A DNA stretch of 64,000 nt, taken from positions 622,787,740 to 622,851,739 of the forward strand of contig NC_081415.1 in assembly GCF_030272615.1 (NCBI RefSeq), read 5' to 3'. Each line of letters opens with the position of its first letter. The first letter of the stretch is position 1. The DNA comes from Cryptomeria japonica. Taxonomy: Eukaryota > Streptophyta > Pinopsida > Cupressales > Cupressaceae. Shown in pieces: positions 10,876 through 23,680 of this stretch. Made by a program: the position numbers and the translations under genes. Under the pieces are notes generated by a model that worked only from the letters and a program-made list of their open reading frames with translations, was not told where the DNA came from and made no database searches.

Positions 10876-13200
10876 GATGACAGACAAAAAGACAACCAAT
10901 ACAGAGAGCACTGAGACTTCAAAAGGAGAGATAGAAAGACATGCCTAGTAGCTGATGAGGAATCCAATGATGATAAATCTGATGGGACTGAGACAGAGGA
11001 AGTTGTATATGTGGCTATCAAAGATGGATCAGATGAAGAAAGGTATGAAGAAAAAGCCTTAATATCACACATAAATAATAATGATTCTTGTATCATAGAT
11101 AGTGGATGCTCACATCACATGACTAGTGATAAGCACAAGTTTGTTAAATTAGAAGATTACGATGGAGGTTATGTAAGATTTGGTAATGACGCACCATGTC
11201 TTGTGAAAGGTAAAGGATCTATCACACTTCTTGATAATGCTAAATGTGATGATGTATATTGGGTTGAAGGTCTGAAATACAATTTGTTGAGTGTACCATA
11301 GCTAAACAATATAGGATACCGAATATAATTTAAGAAAGGAATTGTCAAAGTTCATGACAAACATAGAAAGTTGGCTGCTACCGAGACTCAAACAAGAGGT
11401 AATACATTTCATCTTGACTCAACTCTGAACAATTGTCTGTATGCAAAAATAGAAGATACCTAGTTATGGCATAAAAGATTTTGTCATGTAAATTTTGATA
11501 ACCTGATCAAAATAAGTAAGAAGCACCGAGTAAGAGGTCTACCGAGTTTGGAAAAACCTGAGAATGCAATATGTTGGGGATGCCGGATGGGTAAGATGAC
11601 AAAATCAATCTTTACAAGTAAGTCTTACACTTCTAAAGGAATTTTAGATCTTGTGCACACTGATCTTTGTGGTCCTATGAAAGTTCAAAGTTATTATGGT
11701 GATGACTACTTCATATTTTTTATGGATGATTACTCAAGGATGATGTCAGTTATGTTTTTGAAAGAGAAATCAAAAGCCTTTCAAATGTTCAAATGGTATA
11801 AGGCAAGAGTTGAAAAAGAATCAGGAAGACAGTTGAAATGTCTAAGATCTGATAGAGGAGGAGAGTTCATTTCAGATGAATTTAACTTATTTTGCAATGA
11901 TCATGGTATAAAGAGACAAGTGTCTGCACCAAGAACACCACAACAAAATGGGATAGCTGAAAGAAGAAACAAATCAATTGTAGATTGTGCCAGAACTTTG
12001 ATGATAGAAAAGAGAGTACCTCAAATATTTTGGAGAGAAGCAATAAGCATTGCAATTTACACCCTGAACCGAGTACAACTGAAGAAAGGAACTATGAAGA
12101 CACCGTATTAAATCTGATATGACAAGAAACCAAATGTAAGTTATTTTAAAATATTTGGAAGTAGACGTTATGTTCACAAAGATGATAGAAATGGAAAATT
12201 TTATCAGAAAAGCGAGGAAGGAACATTTCTTGGTTATTCCTCTAAGAGTAAAGCATTTAAATGTCTAATCAAATCATCTAACAAAATAGTGGAAAGTGCA
12301 AATGTGAAAATTGATGAATTTGCAGAAAGGAATGATGAAGGAAATTCCAAAGAACTAGAAGATTATAAAGAGTTTGTATATGTACAACCAAGAAGTCTTA
12401 TCGAGAAAGATGATGAAGAAAATACTTAGTTACCGAGTGATGAAGAAGATCATACAGAGCCTACCGAGCCTATATTAGCAAAATATGTCAGAAGAAATCA
12501 TGCATCAAGTCAGATTATAGGAGATAGGGATGCTCCAGTGATGACAAGGAACAAACTGAGACAGAACACATGTCTGATATCTAAGTTTGAACCGAGGATA
12601 GTAAAAGATGCATTAAGCAATGAAGATTGGGTAAATGCTATGACAACAATCAAGAGAATTTTTAGATACTTGGCACTGAAGATTATGGTTTACTATATAA
12701 AAAGAGGAATGATTTTGACTTGAAAGTCTATACTGATGTTGATTGGGCAGGAAACATTGATGACACGAAAAGCACAAGCAGTGGAGCTTTCATTTTTGGG
12801 AGAAAGACTAGTGAGTTAGCTTAGCAAGAAACAAGGATGCATTTGACAGTCAACAGCTGAAGCTGAATATGTCGTTGCAACATTGAATTGTACCAATATA
12901 GCATGGATCAAACAACTATTGGAAGGTATGAATGAGAAATTTACTAAGCCAGTAACTGTATTTTGTGATAATACAAGTGCTATTAACATTTCAAAGAATC
13001 CGGTAATGCACTCTAAGACAAAGCATATTTCTATAAAGTATCATTATCTAAGAGAAGAAGTTCAAGAAAAGAAAGTTGTGCTGGAGTATGTTAGCACAAA
13101 GGAACAAATAGCAGACATCTTCATAAAGCCACTACCAAAGGACACTTTTGAGTATCTCAGAAGTAAGTTAGGGGTCCTACCCCTATCTAGTACTCACTGA
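10876..13200 (+). pseudogene. Element C pol: protease, integrase, RNase H; RT mostly deleted
   Basis: This is mostly the same frame as gag. The protease motif IIDSGCSHHM is near 11090. The integrase core (11548-12111) keeps its acidic residues (HTDLCG, SDRGGEF, GIAERRN). Stops lie near 11299, 11461 and 12109. At about 12640 the sequence jumps from the EDWVNAM start of RT straight to TTIKRIFRYL. Compared with F, about 920 bases containing the RT palm and its YVDD-type motif are missing. RNase H follows with small frame changes near 12700-12850 and ends in ADIFIKPLP and ...SSTH before TGA at 13198. Confidence 0.85.
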
Positions 13201-13569
13201 CAGAGTTCGGTGAAAGCATCAATTCTATGACTCTACAGAATACTATTTGTGAGTTGATGCTGATTTACACACTTTAGGAGGTTGTCTAAAGTTGTGCAGG
13301 AAACAGTGAATGAAGACAAGATGCTCTGACCGAGACTGAGATGATACATTTGTATATGTTTTAACAACAAGGAAATTACTTCAAAGGGGAAGTAATCATG
13401 GATTATTTTTACTTTCGGCATTGTTGTCAAAGGGGGAGAAGACCAATGACAGGAGGAGAAGATTACAAGAGAAGTTTACAGCTCAAGGATAACAGGAGAA
13501 GAATAACAATAGTTTGAATCAATTGGAATAAATCAAGTTGGTATTGCCATCAATGCCAAAGGGGGAGAT
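13201..13569 (+). promoter_or_regulatory. Element C post-pol region with internal and terminal polypurine tracts
   Basis: Non-coding. A GCATTGTTGTCAAAGGGGGAGAAG motif lies at about 13418-13441 and the terminal CCAAAGGGGGAGAT at 13557-13569 next to the LTR. A shorter AAAGGGGAAG lies at 13384-13393. The spacing parallels element B and, inverted, element F. Confidence 0.65.
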
Positions 13570-13846
13570 TGTTGGCATTATAATAAGTTTGTTGGTATGA
13601 TGATATTGAGAAGGTTGTTGAAGATTGATGGTATAATTGATAAAGGATGATTACTGTCTTAATAATATTATTTTGTCATTGATGTCAAGCAATTGATTTT
13701 CTGATTCAGTATGATGTTGCCATATCTTAAAGAGTATGTTTTGATGAGTATAAAGATGTCAATAAGTGACACAGAAAGAATGTGAAAATGAAGGGGAGTA
13801 ATAAGTTATTCAATGGGCAACTATTACCGAGTTAGACAGTGATGAG
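13570..13846 (+). repeat. Left fragment of element C 3' LTR
   Basis: TGTTGGCATTATAATAAG... is nearly identical to the first 277 bases of the 5' LTR (8341-8617). It stops at GATGAG, where element D starts with TGTCTACCCC. Confidence 0.9.
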
Positions 13847-15069
13847 TGTCTACCCCAACTATAATGATAATAATATCTCTAATTGAAATCTCAATCTGAA
13901 GTTTGGACATTCATATGGTAGAGTTTACTATTTTCATGGGTGGTGTTCATTTAGTTATAAATCCAGGAATGTAAAACTTGAAATGGGTCTACAATACATA
14001 TGCACTAACCTCCTTAAATGATTATTCTGCATTACTGCAGTAACTAACATTATGCAGAAAGGAAAGGCAAGAATGGAAATCATAAAAGGATACATGAAAG
14101 CTTCACAAAACAATGTTGGAATGATCTAATGAAAATAACAAAAATCACACCATTTTGTCTTGGTTGCAGGAACAGTCAGCGGATCTATTTCCAGTGGCTG
14201 CAAGAACAATCTAGTCATGAACTTCTACTACAACTAAGTAAAAACTGACTTCAATGATCATAAACATAGTATCACTCACCAAGTGGGCCTGCTTGGATGA
14301 GTGATATCAAACTTCTAGCAAAATACTTTTAACAGATCATAACAACATATTCTAAAAGAGAAAATTTAAAATGCTTGTCAAAACTCTGCTCAATTCCTTT
14401 CTATCTTGTGTAACTCTAAGAAAGAAGGAAAAACTTATTATAAATAAAATATCAACTACAATGGACAACTCAAATCACACCTAGAAGAAGAGGTGGATGA
14501 TTGTTAGATGAAGGAGATAACTGAGAGCTTGGCTACATGAACCGTGGATTTGAAACCGAACCACAGTCTTTGCACGCCAAAGCAATATTTTGCAAATTCA
14601 ATATGCACTAGAGTTAAACTCCTATGGTGAAGTATAACTACTCTGATTATGCCATACATTGCACTTTCTCGTATCCCCTTCAGTTTGATCTCCAGTTATC
14701 TGAACGCGATTCTCCAGTCCTTAGGCGTGAAAGAAAATCATCCACTACAACATCAATTATTATCTGCACTAAAACAAAAAAAAAATACAAGGACATGCAT
14801 ATGTATCTTAATTAATACATTCATTAACTCACATATGACATTATCATAAATAATCCGCATATCATAGGGACAAATCATTTGGTTGCAGGAATAAATTGGC
14901 ATGGCTGCAGGAATTAATCTACAAAGTTCAAACATGATTTCATAAGTTCAGATTTAAAACATGGATTACATATAGTCAATTCACAATACTTTACTATCAC
15001 AATGCAACCCAAAAGATGCCAAAAACCTAAGATTCATGATAAAAAACATGTCAAAGCATCAACTTATCA
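13847..15069 (-). repeat. 3' LTR of element D (1223 bp)
   Basis: In plus-strand reading it starts TGTCTACCCC and ends CAACTTATCA, next to the complement of the polypurine tract. Its first 564 bases match 23681-24244 without length change. Short ORFs here show no protein features. Three TGCAGGAA octamers occur within it (about 14166, 14884 and 14904). Confidence 0.85.
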
Positions 15070-15081
15070 TGCCCCCCAACT
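15070..15081 (-). promoter_or_regulatory. Polypurine tract of element D
   Basis: On the minus strand this reads AGTTGGGGGGCA directly before the LTR start TGATAAGTTG. It is the expected plus-strand primer site. Confidence 0.7.
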
Positions 15082-15092
15082 TTAAGGGTTTG

Positions 15093-17512
15093 CTACTCCT
15101 GCAGCAAAAGGAAAATTTCTGATTTCCCTGAAACTCTAAAATCACCAGCAGTGTCCTGCCCTGTTCCCTTGGAAGGCAAATTCCAATAAAATCCTTTCAT
15201 TTTCTCTAACCTAGACCATCTAGCTGTTTCTTCTACAATTGCATCATAATTCTGTTCTATTGGTTGGCATGCCAAAAGTGTTCACATAAGGATCGGAGGC
15301 TGAAAGATCAATGGCAACTAGTTGTTGACTTTCTCCCTACCTAACTGTATGTATCTGGAGGCTCTTTGTATGGCTGCATGAAAATTCTGTAATGAGTAAG
15401 GTTCTCCCAGTTTCAAATGATCTGGTAGATTATTCCAGCGTTGAGTTAACCCTTCTAGTGCGGTTGTCCAGTGGGTTTGAACCAAATGCTCATACGCTTG
15501 ATAGACTTCCTCTCTCATTGGAAGTACTATCTTACTAACATCATCTCTTATTAGCAACTTTTGCCAATCATAATAAAGAACCCTTGGTACTTCTGATTCC
15601 CTTCTCAATGGTAATGGACAGTCAAGCTCTAATTTTTCAAACTCCCTAGCCTGTGGCCCTATGATAATCTCATTTTGGATCCATGACATTAAAGCTTTGA
15701 GATGGATATCCCCAATATACAATAAAGGATTCCATTCTCTATCTTGGGGTACAACATAGTTATGTAAATATAATTCACATAACAAATTCCTCATAGCATG
15801 TGGAGAGGTTTGATAAGCATGATAGAATTCCTCAGGTGTTTCCAAGGATGGCTTAAGGTCCCTAATAATGCGGTTTAGTTTGAAGTTCAGATACCGCTCT
15901 TTCAAATGTATTGCATAAACTCTTGGGGGTGCCCTACATTGCATCAACTTAGGAACCATACCATAAATCACTTCTACCTTAGCTTCTAATTCCTCAATTC
16001 TATTATCTCTCTTTTCAATCTCTTTTTGTTGCTTATTAATTATCCCCTGCAACCTATCCTTCTATATTTCCCATTGCCTAAAAATGTTAAAGCAATAGAT
16101 AAACTACTTAGGGATGAAGTAGGTCTAATAGGTCCTACCTTAGACCATGGAATTTCTTCAATAAACTCCTCATTCTGAGTTGACATACCTCCCATATTTT
16201 CTTCAGGTTGCTGTAGAACATCATCAACAATCTCTTCACATTGCAATACCACAGAAGCAAGATTTGCTAGCTTATCCATTACAACCTCTTCCTGAATTTC
16301 TTCTTGGATTTCTTCTTCTGTAGGGTTTTCTTGAATTTCTTCTTCTACAGGGTGTTCTTGCATTGATTTCTCTGCGGCATCTTCTTGCATTTCTTTCTCT
16401 GCAACATCTTTTTCCTCCATAGGGTTTTCTTGAATTACTTTCTCTACAACATCTTCTTCTTCTGAAGTTTCTACTGCAATAACCTCTTCTGGATTACTCA
16501 CAGGTTGAGTCTTCTGTGTCCTCCTTCTTGTTCTCCTTACATACACTTTTGAAATGGCTGTAGGAGTTTTTGTTTTTGTTCGATGCCTCTTGGCTGCAGG
16601 AGGAATCTGAGTTACCTGGGGCCAGATAACAAATTCTTCATCTGATTCATCCTTTTCCAACTCTTTCCCTTCCCTTTGCAAAACGGGTGAATCTCTTTGA
16701 AGAGAAGTAGAGGGTTGTTCTTCAATTGGCTCTACTTCAATATTTTCTTCCATAATAATTGTGGCTCCTTCAACAACAAGCAAACCCTCATCTTCACCAG
16801 AAGGATCTTTTGCAACAATCTCTTCTTGAGCCAACAGATTATTCACAACAGGGGCATCATCAACCCTAAATTGCAAAATATCCTCAAATACATCCCATTC
16901 CTTTTGTGAAACATCTCTGAGGGACCGCTGTACAAGCAACTTAACCAGTCCATGATGGCTAACAAAGTGATTTCCATACTTTCGAGTCTCCTTAGCACTT
17001 ATAGAAATGAGATGGTATAAGAAATTAGGGACATTAACTCGCTGACCATGACGCAGATGACTAAGTAACTTAAAATGAGGTGAATGTAGATTTGAATACC
17101 GCCCTTCACATGTAATATATTTCATAGCATACAAAGCTACCTGAGGCCAATGTGCTGGTAAAGAAACCCTTCTAGTCCCTTGTCTATCCACCATTAAGGG
17201 TTTGTCAGTGGAAATTGTGAACTTTGCACTGGCACTCCTTGCGTCTTTTGATTTTGGAAAGAGTTCTCCTTCCTATAGCAACCATGTGACCTCTGCAATT
17301 CACTTCTCCATAGCAATTACCCTCAACCCTTTAACTATAGCTTCTCCTTCATCAAAGGAATGCATGAATTCTACAGCAATTTCGTCATTGTAATCCCTGA
17401 TTTTCAAGAAATAATCCAACCAGCCGTGGTTTCAGAAATAATGCTCATAGACAACATCCTGCAGCAACCCTTCATGAACTGTTGGCTCATGGTAAATTAG
17501 ATCACCACCCAT
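15093..17512 (-). pseudogene. Element D ORF3 (env-position ORF) with E-rich repeats and coiled coil
   Basis: The ORF starts at ATG 17512 (MGGDLIYHEPTV). In-frame stops fall in its first 100 codons, it is then open from 17194 to about 16040, shifts frame near 16050, and runs to a stop at 15093. A globular N-terminal part (WPQVALYAMKYITCEGRY, then SPHFKLLSHLRHG and VNVPNFLYHLI) is followed by basic RRTRRR. Next comes an acidic tandem block of EKxMQE/EEEIQE units (about 16260-16480), and then a coiled coil (KQQKEIEKRDNRIEELEAKV) opening a second globular part. No clear signal peptide or membrane segment was seen. Athila elements carry a so-called env-like ORF at this place; whether this protein is an envelope is unproven. 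It resembles the long ORF of element H in arrangement and in several spaced residues. Confidence 0.65.
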
Positions 17513-17968
17513 CTTTTACTCTAATACTTCCGCAACTTCACCAAAATGTTTGACAGTTTTGCAAAAAACTAAAATCTACATACATATCTTAATTTTGGTG
17601 GCAGATTTTATTATTCACTTGCATGAAATAATAATCATCATAAGTAATGTCAGTTAGGAAATCAATTCGGGGTATCAAAAAACTGATAATAAATCACATT
17701 GGAAAAAGGACCATAAAGTACCCCTCCCAACTTAACCTAGCACGTGTCCACATAGGCTGACGAGATTTCGGATTTGGAGCGGATTTAAACAAGATAAAAT
17801 CATAATGAACTAATAAATGCATAATTAAAATAAAGTACAATATACATTTACTTGCAATTGGACGAAAATGATAGCAAAATGAAATGAAGTGACATGTAAG
17901 AAAGTGGGATGGAATGTAGTGGATGGAACTTTATGTACGAAGAACAATATTCCCATGGAAATATTTTA
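17513..17968 (-). other. Spacer between D pol and ORF3
   Basis: No coding frame is seen. It is AT-rich, with no recognisable motif beyond the general composition of the element. It could hold a splice acceptor or internal promoter for ORF3, but nothing in the sequence decides this. Confidence 0.4.
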
Positions 17969-20900
17969 TTATGATACGGTAAATAAGTTCACCGCAGAGG
18001 TTGCAGGAACATCACTTTGATCAATCTTCTCAAGTGCAACGGGAAGCTCATGAATTGATACCGCATCATTGGCAGTTGCTGTAGGAACCTTGCCATTTGC
18101 TACAAGAACTTTTATTTCACTTTGTGGAGCAAACTGCTGTGGGAACTCTTCTTTAGTAGCGGACTTGTGATAAAGTCATAGGCGGTGTCCATTCATTAAG
18201 AGTTTAAATCGAATAGGATCTATTGTGGACAAATGAACTACTCCATTTTGAAAAACTTCTTCTACCTCATAAGGACCTAACCACCTTGTTTGGAGTTTTC
18301 CCATAGCATCTTTATATCTGGAATCATACAGGAGTGCCCAATTACCAACTTTGAATTTCTTTTCTCTGATATATTTATCATGCCATCTTGCTCTTTGGTT
18401 TTGAATCAATTATGTCTGTTGAACAGATATCTTCCTCCATTCATCAAGAGAATTTAATTGCTGAATGCATTCTTTCTGTGCTTCAGACAATGTCATATTT
18501 AGTTGTAGAGTTTTTCTTAAGGTTTTATGCTCAAATTCAATAGGCATCATTGTTGTTTTGCCATAAACCATCTCAAAAGGTGTGAATCGAATTGGTGTTT
18601 TCCATGTTGTTTTATATGCCCAAATTTCCTCTGAAAGTCGATGAGACCAATCTTTCTTGTGGATAGACACTTTTTTTGTAAGAATAGCCTCAAGCTCTCT
18701 ATTGGTAACTTCTACTTGTCCATTAGACTGTGGATGATATGGAGTAGATTTCTTGTGTCTTATATTGTATTCATTGACCAAATCTTTTATCAATGTTGAT
18801 GTAAATTGAGGTCCCTGATCTGAGACAATTTCCCTTGGTACTCCATACCTTGTAAATATCTCTTCATAGAGAAACTCAGCCACCTTATTATCTCTTGCAT
18901 GTTGCATAGCTCTAGCTTCTACCCATTTTGTTACATAGTTTGTACATACCGAGATATAAGATTTGCCATTAGAAGGTGGATCAATGGGGCCAACAAAATC
19001 TAATCCCCACTTGTCAAATGGTGTAACAGACATTTGAGGATATAGTGGCATCTCATCAGATTTTGTAGGTCTGCCCATTTGCTGACATCTGTCACATTTC
19101 CTTGTGTACTGAGTTACATCCTTGTGTAATGTAGGCCAATAGTATCTGGTATTGAGTATTTTCAGTGCTGTCCTTTTGGCAGCAAAATGACCTCCACATG
19201 GCTCATCATGACATGCATGCAAGATGACATATGTTTCATCTTCTCTGACACATCTTCGCATGACTTGGTCAGGGCCAGTATAAAATAGACAATCAACAAT
19301 CCATGAAAAGTTAAAACTTTTCTCAACTAGCAACTTTCTTTCCTTAGGAGAAAAAGAAATTGGCATCTTAGTTGTAGCTAAATAGTTGGCAATATCAGCA
19401 CACCAAGGAGTATGAGCCTGTATGAGAAACAAATGCTCATCTGGAAAAGTGTCATCTATCATTGTAGAATCTTCTTGCAATCAAAGACGTGAAAGATAAT
19501 CCGCAACCACATTAGACTTCCCTGGCTTATCAACAACTGTGATATCAAATTCCTGCATCAACAATAACCAGCGAGCTAATCTACCGGTGATTGATGGCTT
19601 ATTCATGAGATATCTAATTACAGTATGATCTGTATGCACAAATATGGGATACCCTGTAATATAGTGTCTAAACTTGTTAAGGGCATATATTACAGCTAGC
19701 ATTTCCTTTTCAGTAACTATATAATTCAATTAAGGTCTTTGCAAATTCTTGCTGATATAATATATTGCATTTTCCAACTTGTCAACTTTTTATCCCAGCA
19801 CTGCTCCTATGGCATAATCAGATGCATCAGTATGGATTTGGAATGGTAGAGACCAATTTGGTCCTTTTAGAACTGGTGCTTAAGTGAAAGCATGCTTAAG
19901 CTTTAAAACAACTTCATTGCATGCTAAGGTCCATTTAAATTCTGCATCTTTAGTAAGCAATGAATATAAGGGACTTGCAATTTTGCTGAAATCTTTGATA
20001 AACCTTCTATAATATCCATCATGGCCAAGAAAACTTCTCACATCTTTCTGCTTCACAGGGTCATTAATATGCTGAATAACCTCAATCTTTGTTGGATCCA
20101 CTTGTATGCCTTGTACAGATATATGATGACCAAGGACTATTCCTTCTTCCATCATAATGAAACACTTCTCACTATTTAGAGACAAGTTGTAGTCTTCACA
20201 CCACTGCAAAAATTTCTTTAAATTACCCAATGCTTGATCAAATTCAGAGCCATAAGTTGTAAAGTCATCCATGTAGATTTCCATAATATCTTGAGAAATA
20301 TCAGAAAAAATATTGATCACTGCCCTTTGAAAAGTGGCTAGAGCATTACACAACCCAAAAGGAAGAACAAAATATGCATACGTGCCCCATGGGCAAGTAA
20401 ATGTTGTCTTCTCCTAATCCTCGGGAGCTATTTGTATCTAATTATAGCCACTAAATCCATCCAAGAATGAAAAATATCTCTTACCAGCAAGAGAATCCAA
20501 TACCTGATCCACAAATGGCAGTGGAAAATGACCCTTCCTTGTGGCTAAGTTCAAGGCTCTATAATCAACACACACTCTCTATTTGCCTCCATTTTTAGGA
20601 ACTATCACCAAAGGTGATATCCATTGACTGTCAGATATAGGATAGATAAACCCAGCTTTCAACAATTTCTATAATTCTTCTTTAACTATATCCTTCAAGG
20701 CAGGGTTGACTCTTCTTTGAGGTTGTCTGAGGGGGAAACACTTATCCTTTATGTAAATACGATGAGTACAAATTGTTGGATCAATTCCATTCATATCCTT
20801 GTAATCCCATGGAAAAGCATTTCTATGGAGTTTCAACAAGTCCACTAGGCTATCCTTTTGAGTATCTGATATATTCTTATTTATGTTCAGATATTTATTC

Positions 20901-21750
20901 AATTCCACCTCTATCTTGATAGTAAGATCAATCTAATTTATATCAAAAAAATGAGAATAAGACAATTCCTGCAGCAACAAGGTATGCAAGATATCAGTGG
21001 CTGCAGGAAAGTCTAAACCTGCAATATTCGGAACCAATTCCTGCAATTCTTGATCTTCTATTAATTCATTTATCAGAACCTTATAAAGAATTGATTCTTC
21101 ATCATATAACTGCACGAGTGGCCCTCGATTAATCATCATAAGGTGATTAATAGAGTCAATTTCTTCAGATTCCTCTCCCAAGATAGGCCAAACAGCCTGC
21201 TGTTGCTCAAGCTGAGGTTGTGCTGGGGAATACAAGGCTAATGTTTTTGTAGAACTGCCATCTGAAATATTCATGTCTCCTGATCTACACCCAATATATG
21301 CATCAGCTGTGGCAAGTCATGGTCTACCCAAAATGACTAGATATCCCCCCAATGTTTCTTTTGGAGATAAAATCATAAAGTCTACAAGATATTCCCAGAA
21401 ATCTAGAATAACTACTATATCTTCTATGATACCATTAGGTCTTACTGCAAAGCTATCAACAAGTTGGAGAACTATGGGTGTAGCCCTTAAACTATTGATC
21501 TATAGATGTTTCATTACTTCCCTTCTCATTACATTAATGGCTGCCCCTAGATCAACTGAAATATTTTTTATTTGACTGCCATTAATGACTATACTCACAA
21601 CAGGACTACCTGGATCATAATACTTTGGAATGGCAATTTTTCCTAACATAATATCAGCCAATTGACCCATAACATGAACTGTTTGTGGATCCTTTTTCTT
21701 TCTACTAGGTTTCTTTAAGCATGCTTCTTTATTGCTTGCAACAATGAAAT
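17969..21750 (-). pseudogene. Element D pol: protease, RT, RNase H, integrase
   Basis: One frame holds all of pol. The protease (about 21700-21300) has VDLGAAINVM, the DLGA form known in Athila/Tat. RT (about 20910-19880) has YMDDF near 20270 and the GIVLGHHIS and SFLGHDGYYRRFI blocks. RNase H (about 19870-19481) has HTDASDYAIGAVLG, EKEMLAVIYAL and HTDHTV. Integrase (19480-18176) has the HHCC zinc finger (H88, H98, C129, C132 of the open part) and an intact DDE triad (D161, D221, E257, spacing DX35E). The C-terminal tail reads on past a TGA at 18175 to TAA at 17969 and contains repeated VPT/VPA phrases. Roughly ten stops are scattered, mostly C-to-T type. The integrase segment is the best preserved. 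Confidence 0.88.
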
Positions 21751-23587
21751 TTTAACACAAATGTGCTTTAGTTGATCAAGAATATCAAAGCTTTGTTGTT
21801 GTTCAGTGGAAACTTCTTTGTCTTTCAGTCTATGGGAAAATGGTGGTAATATTTGATTATGAGGTATTGTATCTTTAGGATCAGAGATTGGCTGCTCTTC
21901 TTGTACCTCAGTAATAATTGGATGAGAGGGATTAGGTAGAGTTGTCCCAGATCAGAGGTGAATATCATCTAGTGATAAAGAATAGGCTGGGTATTGATTA
22001 GCATCAGCTGAATAAGCTTGTTGTTGTTGTTGAGATTTGATATTTGGATTAGGCAACAGTTGATTAGGCAACTGTGTTGGCTTAGGAGGTGCAGCTGTAG
22101 CTGTAGGAGGAGGCATTAAAGCAAGAGGTTGTGGTTGCTAAGTAGGGGGCTGATATCCAGAAGATTGGGATGGCCATGATGGGTTTCCCCTCCATTAAGA
22201 GGTAGGTTGCCAATTCCCTTGAAACTGGTTCCCTTGACCCTAAGGTGGATACCAGTTTTCTTGTGGCTGCTGCCACTAGGGGACTTGATTAGAAAATTGC
22301 TGTCCTTGGCCTTGTGACCCATACCAATGTGGATAGTTACCAAAATTTTGAGAATACTATGGTTGCCATTGGTTATTTTGTGCATAAGAATTACCACTAT
22401 AACCAGAAAAAGGAAGTGGATCAGATGGCATACCTTGTCTTTGAAAATTTGGTCTTCTTTGAGCAACACAAAAGACTTGTTCATCCTCACCTTGAATTGG
22501 TTTGAAATCAGGTACTTCAACATTTGCAACCACCTTACATCTGCAATCTTTCTTCCGCTGCTTACAATGAGGATAAAATACTGCAAGAAATGCAGCAGCT
22601 TCCTCATGCTTCTTCTTAGCTGCCAATGTATCCAACTGAGTATCCATATTGTTTATAATGTCCTCCTTGAAATCTTTTAATAGGTGGCTCAGTTCCAGTC
22701 TAGAAACTCCAGTTCTAGATGTTGATGATGGTGCCCCTGGCTTAAATCTCCTATTCTTCTTAGAAGTAGATCTGGAATACTTCTTGAAAATTTGTCCTAT
22801 TTCAGCCCAAGTAGATTGTGTAAAGTCACCTCCTCCCATAAGATCTAAGGAATCGGTGCATTCATCACAGATGCCCCTCAAAATATCAATTTGAGGGAAT
22901 CTTCATTGAGAGTACTATGCTTAGACTTCTTGACACTAAACAGGAACCTTTCCAGATAATCCTCAAGACTCTCATCTTCAGTTTGTGTCATTCTAAAGAT
23001 ATCATCCCCATGACGATCAGTACCTCTACAATAATCTTTGTATTTTGCAAGAAACAACCATTTCATCTCATCCCATGTGTTGATTGTGCTATACCCAAGC
23101 TCATAAACCATCTCAAGGATGATTCCTTCAAAGTGGCTGGAAAACTTTTGAGTCTATGGGCATCTGTAGTATAGTCAAAACTCCTACAGAGAACATCAAA
23201 CTCAAACAGAAATGTATCCAAATCTTTTGTCACCAACCCATAGAATTTAGGAAGTGAAGATGCTGGAATGTTCTTGAGGTTAGCATTATCATGCTGGTCA
23301 GAGATGGGAAACTCAAATGTTAGACCTGGTGGTGGTGGATTATTCTCACCAGGAGGAGGATTCCCTTGCATTGGACTTGTGGGGGTTGTTATTATAGGGA
23401 ACTCTTCTTCTTGTGAACCAAAAAGGAACTGAAGGCTACCTTCTGGAAACTTAGACTCAAGGTGATTCAAATTCTGTGGGGCTTGGTAAAGTTTAGCAAA
23501 AGGATTTATATATGGAAAATTATCTTCTACATGAGTAGGATGAGTGGGCAAAAATCTACCTCTGGCATCTCTTCTTCTATTATGCAT
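21751..23587 (-). pseudogene. Element D gag, frameshifted
   Basis: The ATG at 23587 opens MHNRRRDARGRFLP, a typical Athila/Tat gag start. Pro-rich text follows, and then the retrotransposon gag domain (LPKFYGLVTKDLDTFLFEF, SLRWFMSL, WDEMKWLFLAKY, and the EDYLERF block) across 23280-22880 with at least two frame changes. Downstream a Cys-containing segment (CPHCKQRKKDCRCK-like, about 22570-22530) may be a poor nucleocapsid motif. A Gln/Asn/Trp/Gly-rich stretch follows. The gag/pol border is not marked by a clear stop, so the 21751 limit is approximate. Confidence 0.75.
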
Positions 23588-23656
23588 GTAGATTCATGAA
23601 ATTTCAAACAATTAACTGTAAACTAGAATAATCATAAAAGGTTCTTAGCTTGACAC

Positions 23657-23676
23657 CATCCCTGGCAACGACGCCA
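23657..23676 (-). promoter_or_regulatory. Primer-binding site of element D
   Basis: On the minus strand TGGCGTCGTTGCCAGGGATG follows the LTR end GGGGTAGACA after four T. This matches the TGGCGCCGTTGCC-type primer site typical of Athila/Tat elements, with one change. Confidence 0.85.
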
Positions 23677-23680
23677 AAAA

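Noticed and set aside
14624-14935. Small ORFs in the D LTR
   Set aside because: Located in LTR sequence, not conserved in frame, no domain.
21273-21575. Plus-strand ORF over the D protease
   Set aside because: Shadow of the minus-strand protease (DLGA motif in the other strand).
22357-22881. Separate host gene with a Cys-rich segment
   Set aside because: It lies between gag and protease of D, on the same strand and in gag-like context, so it is the gag C-terminal part after frameshifts.
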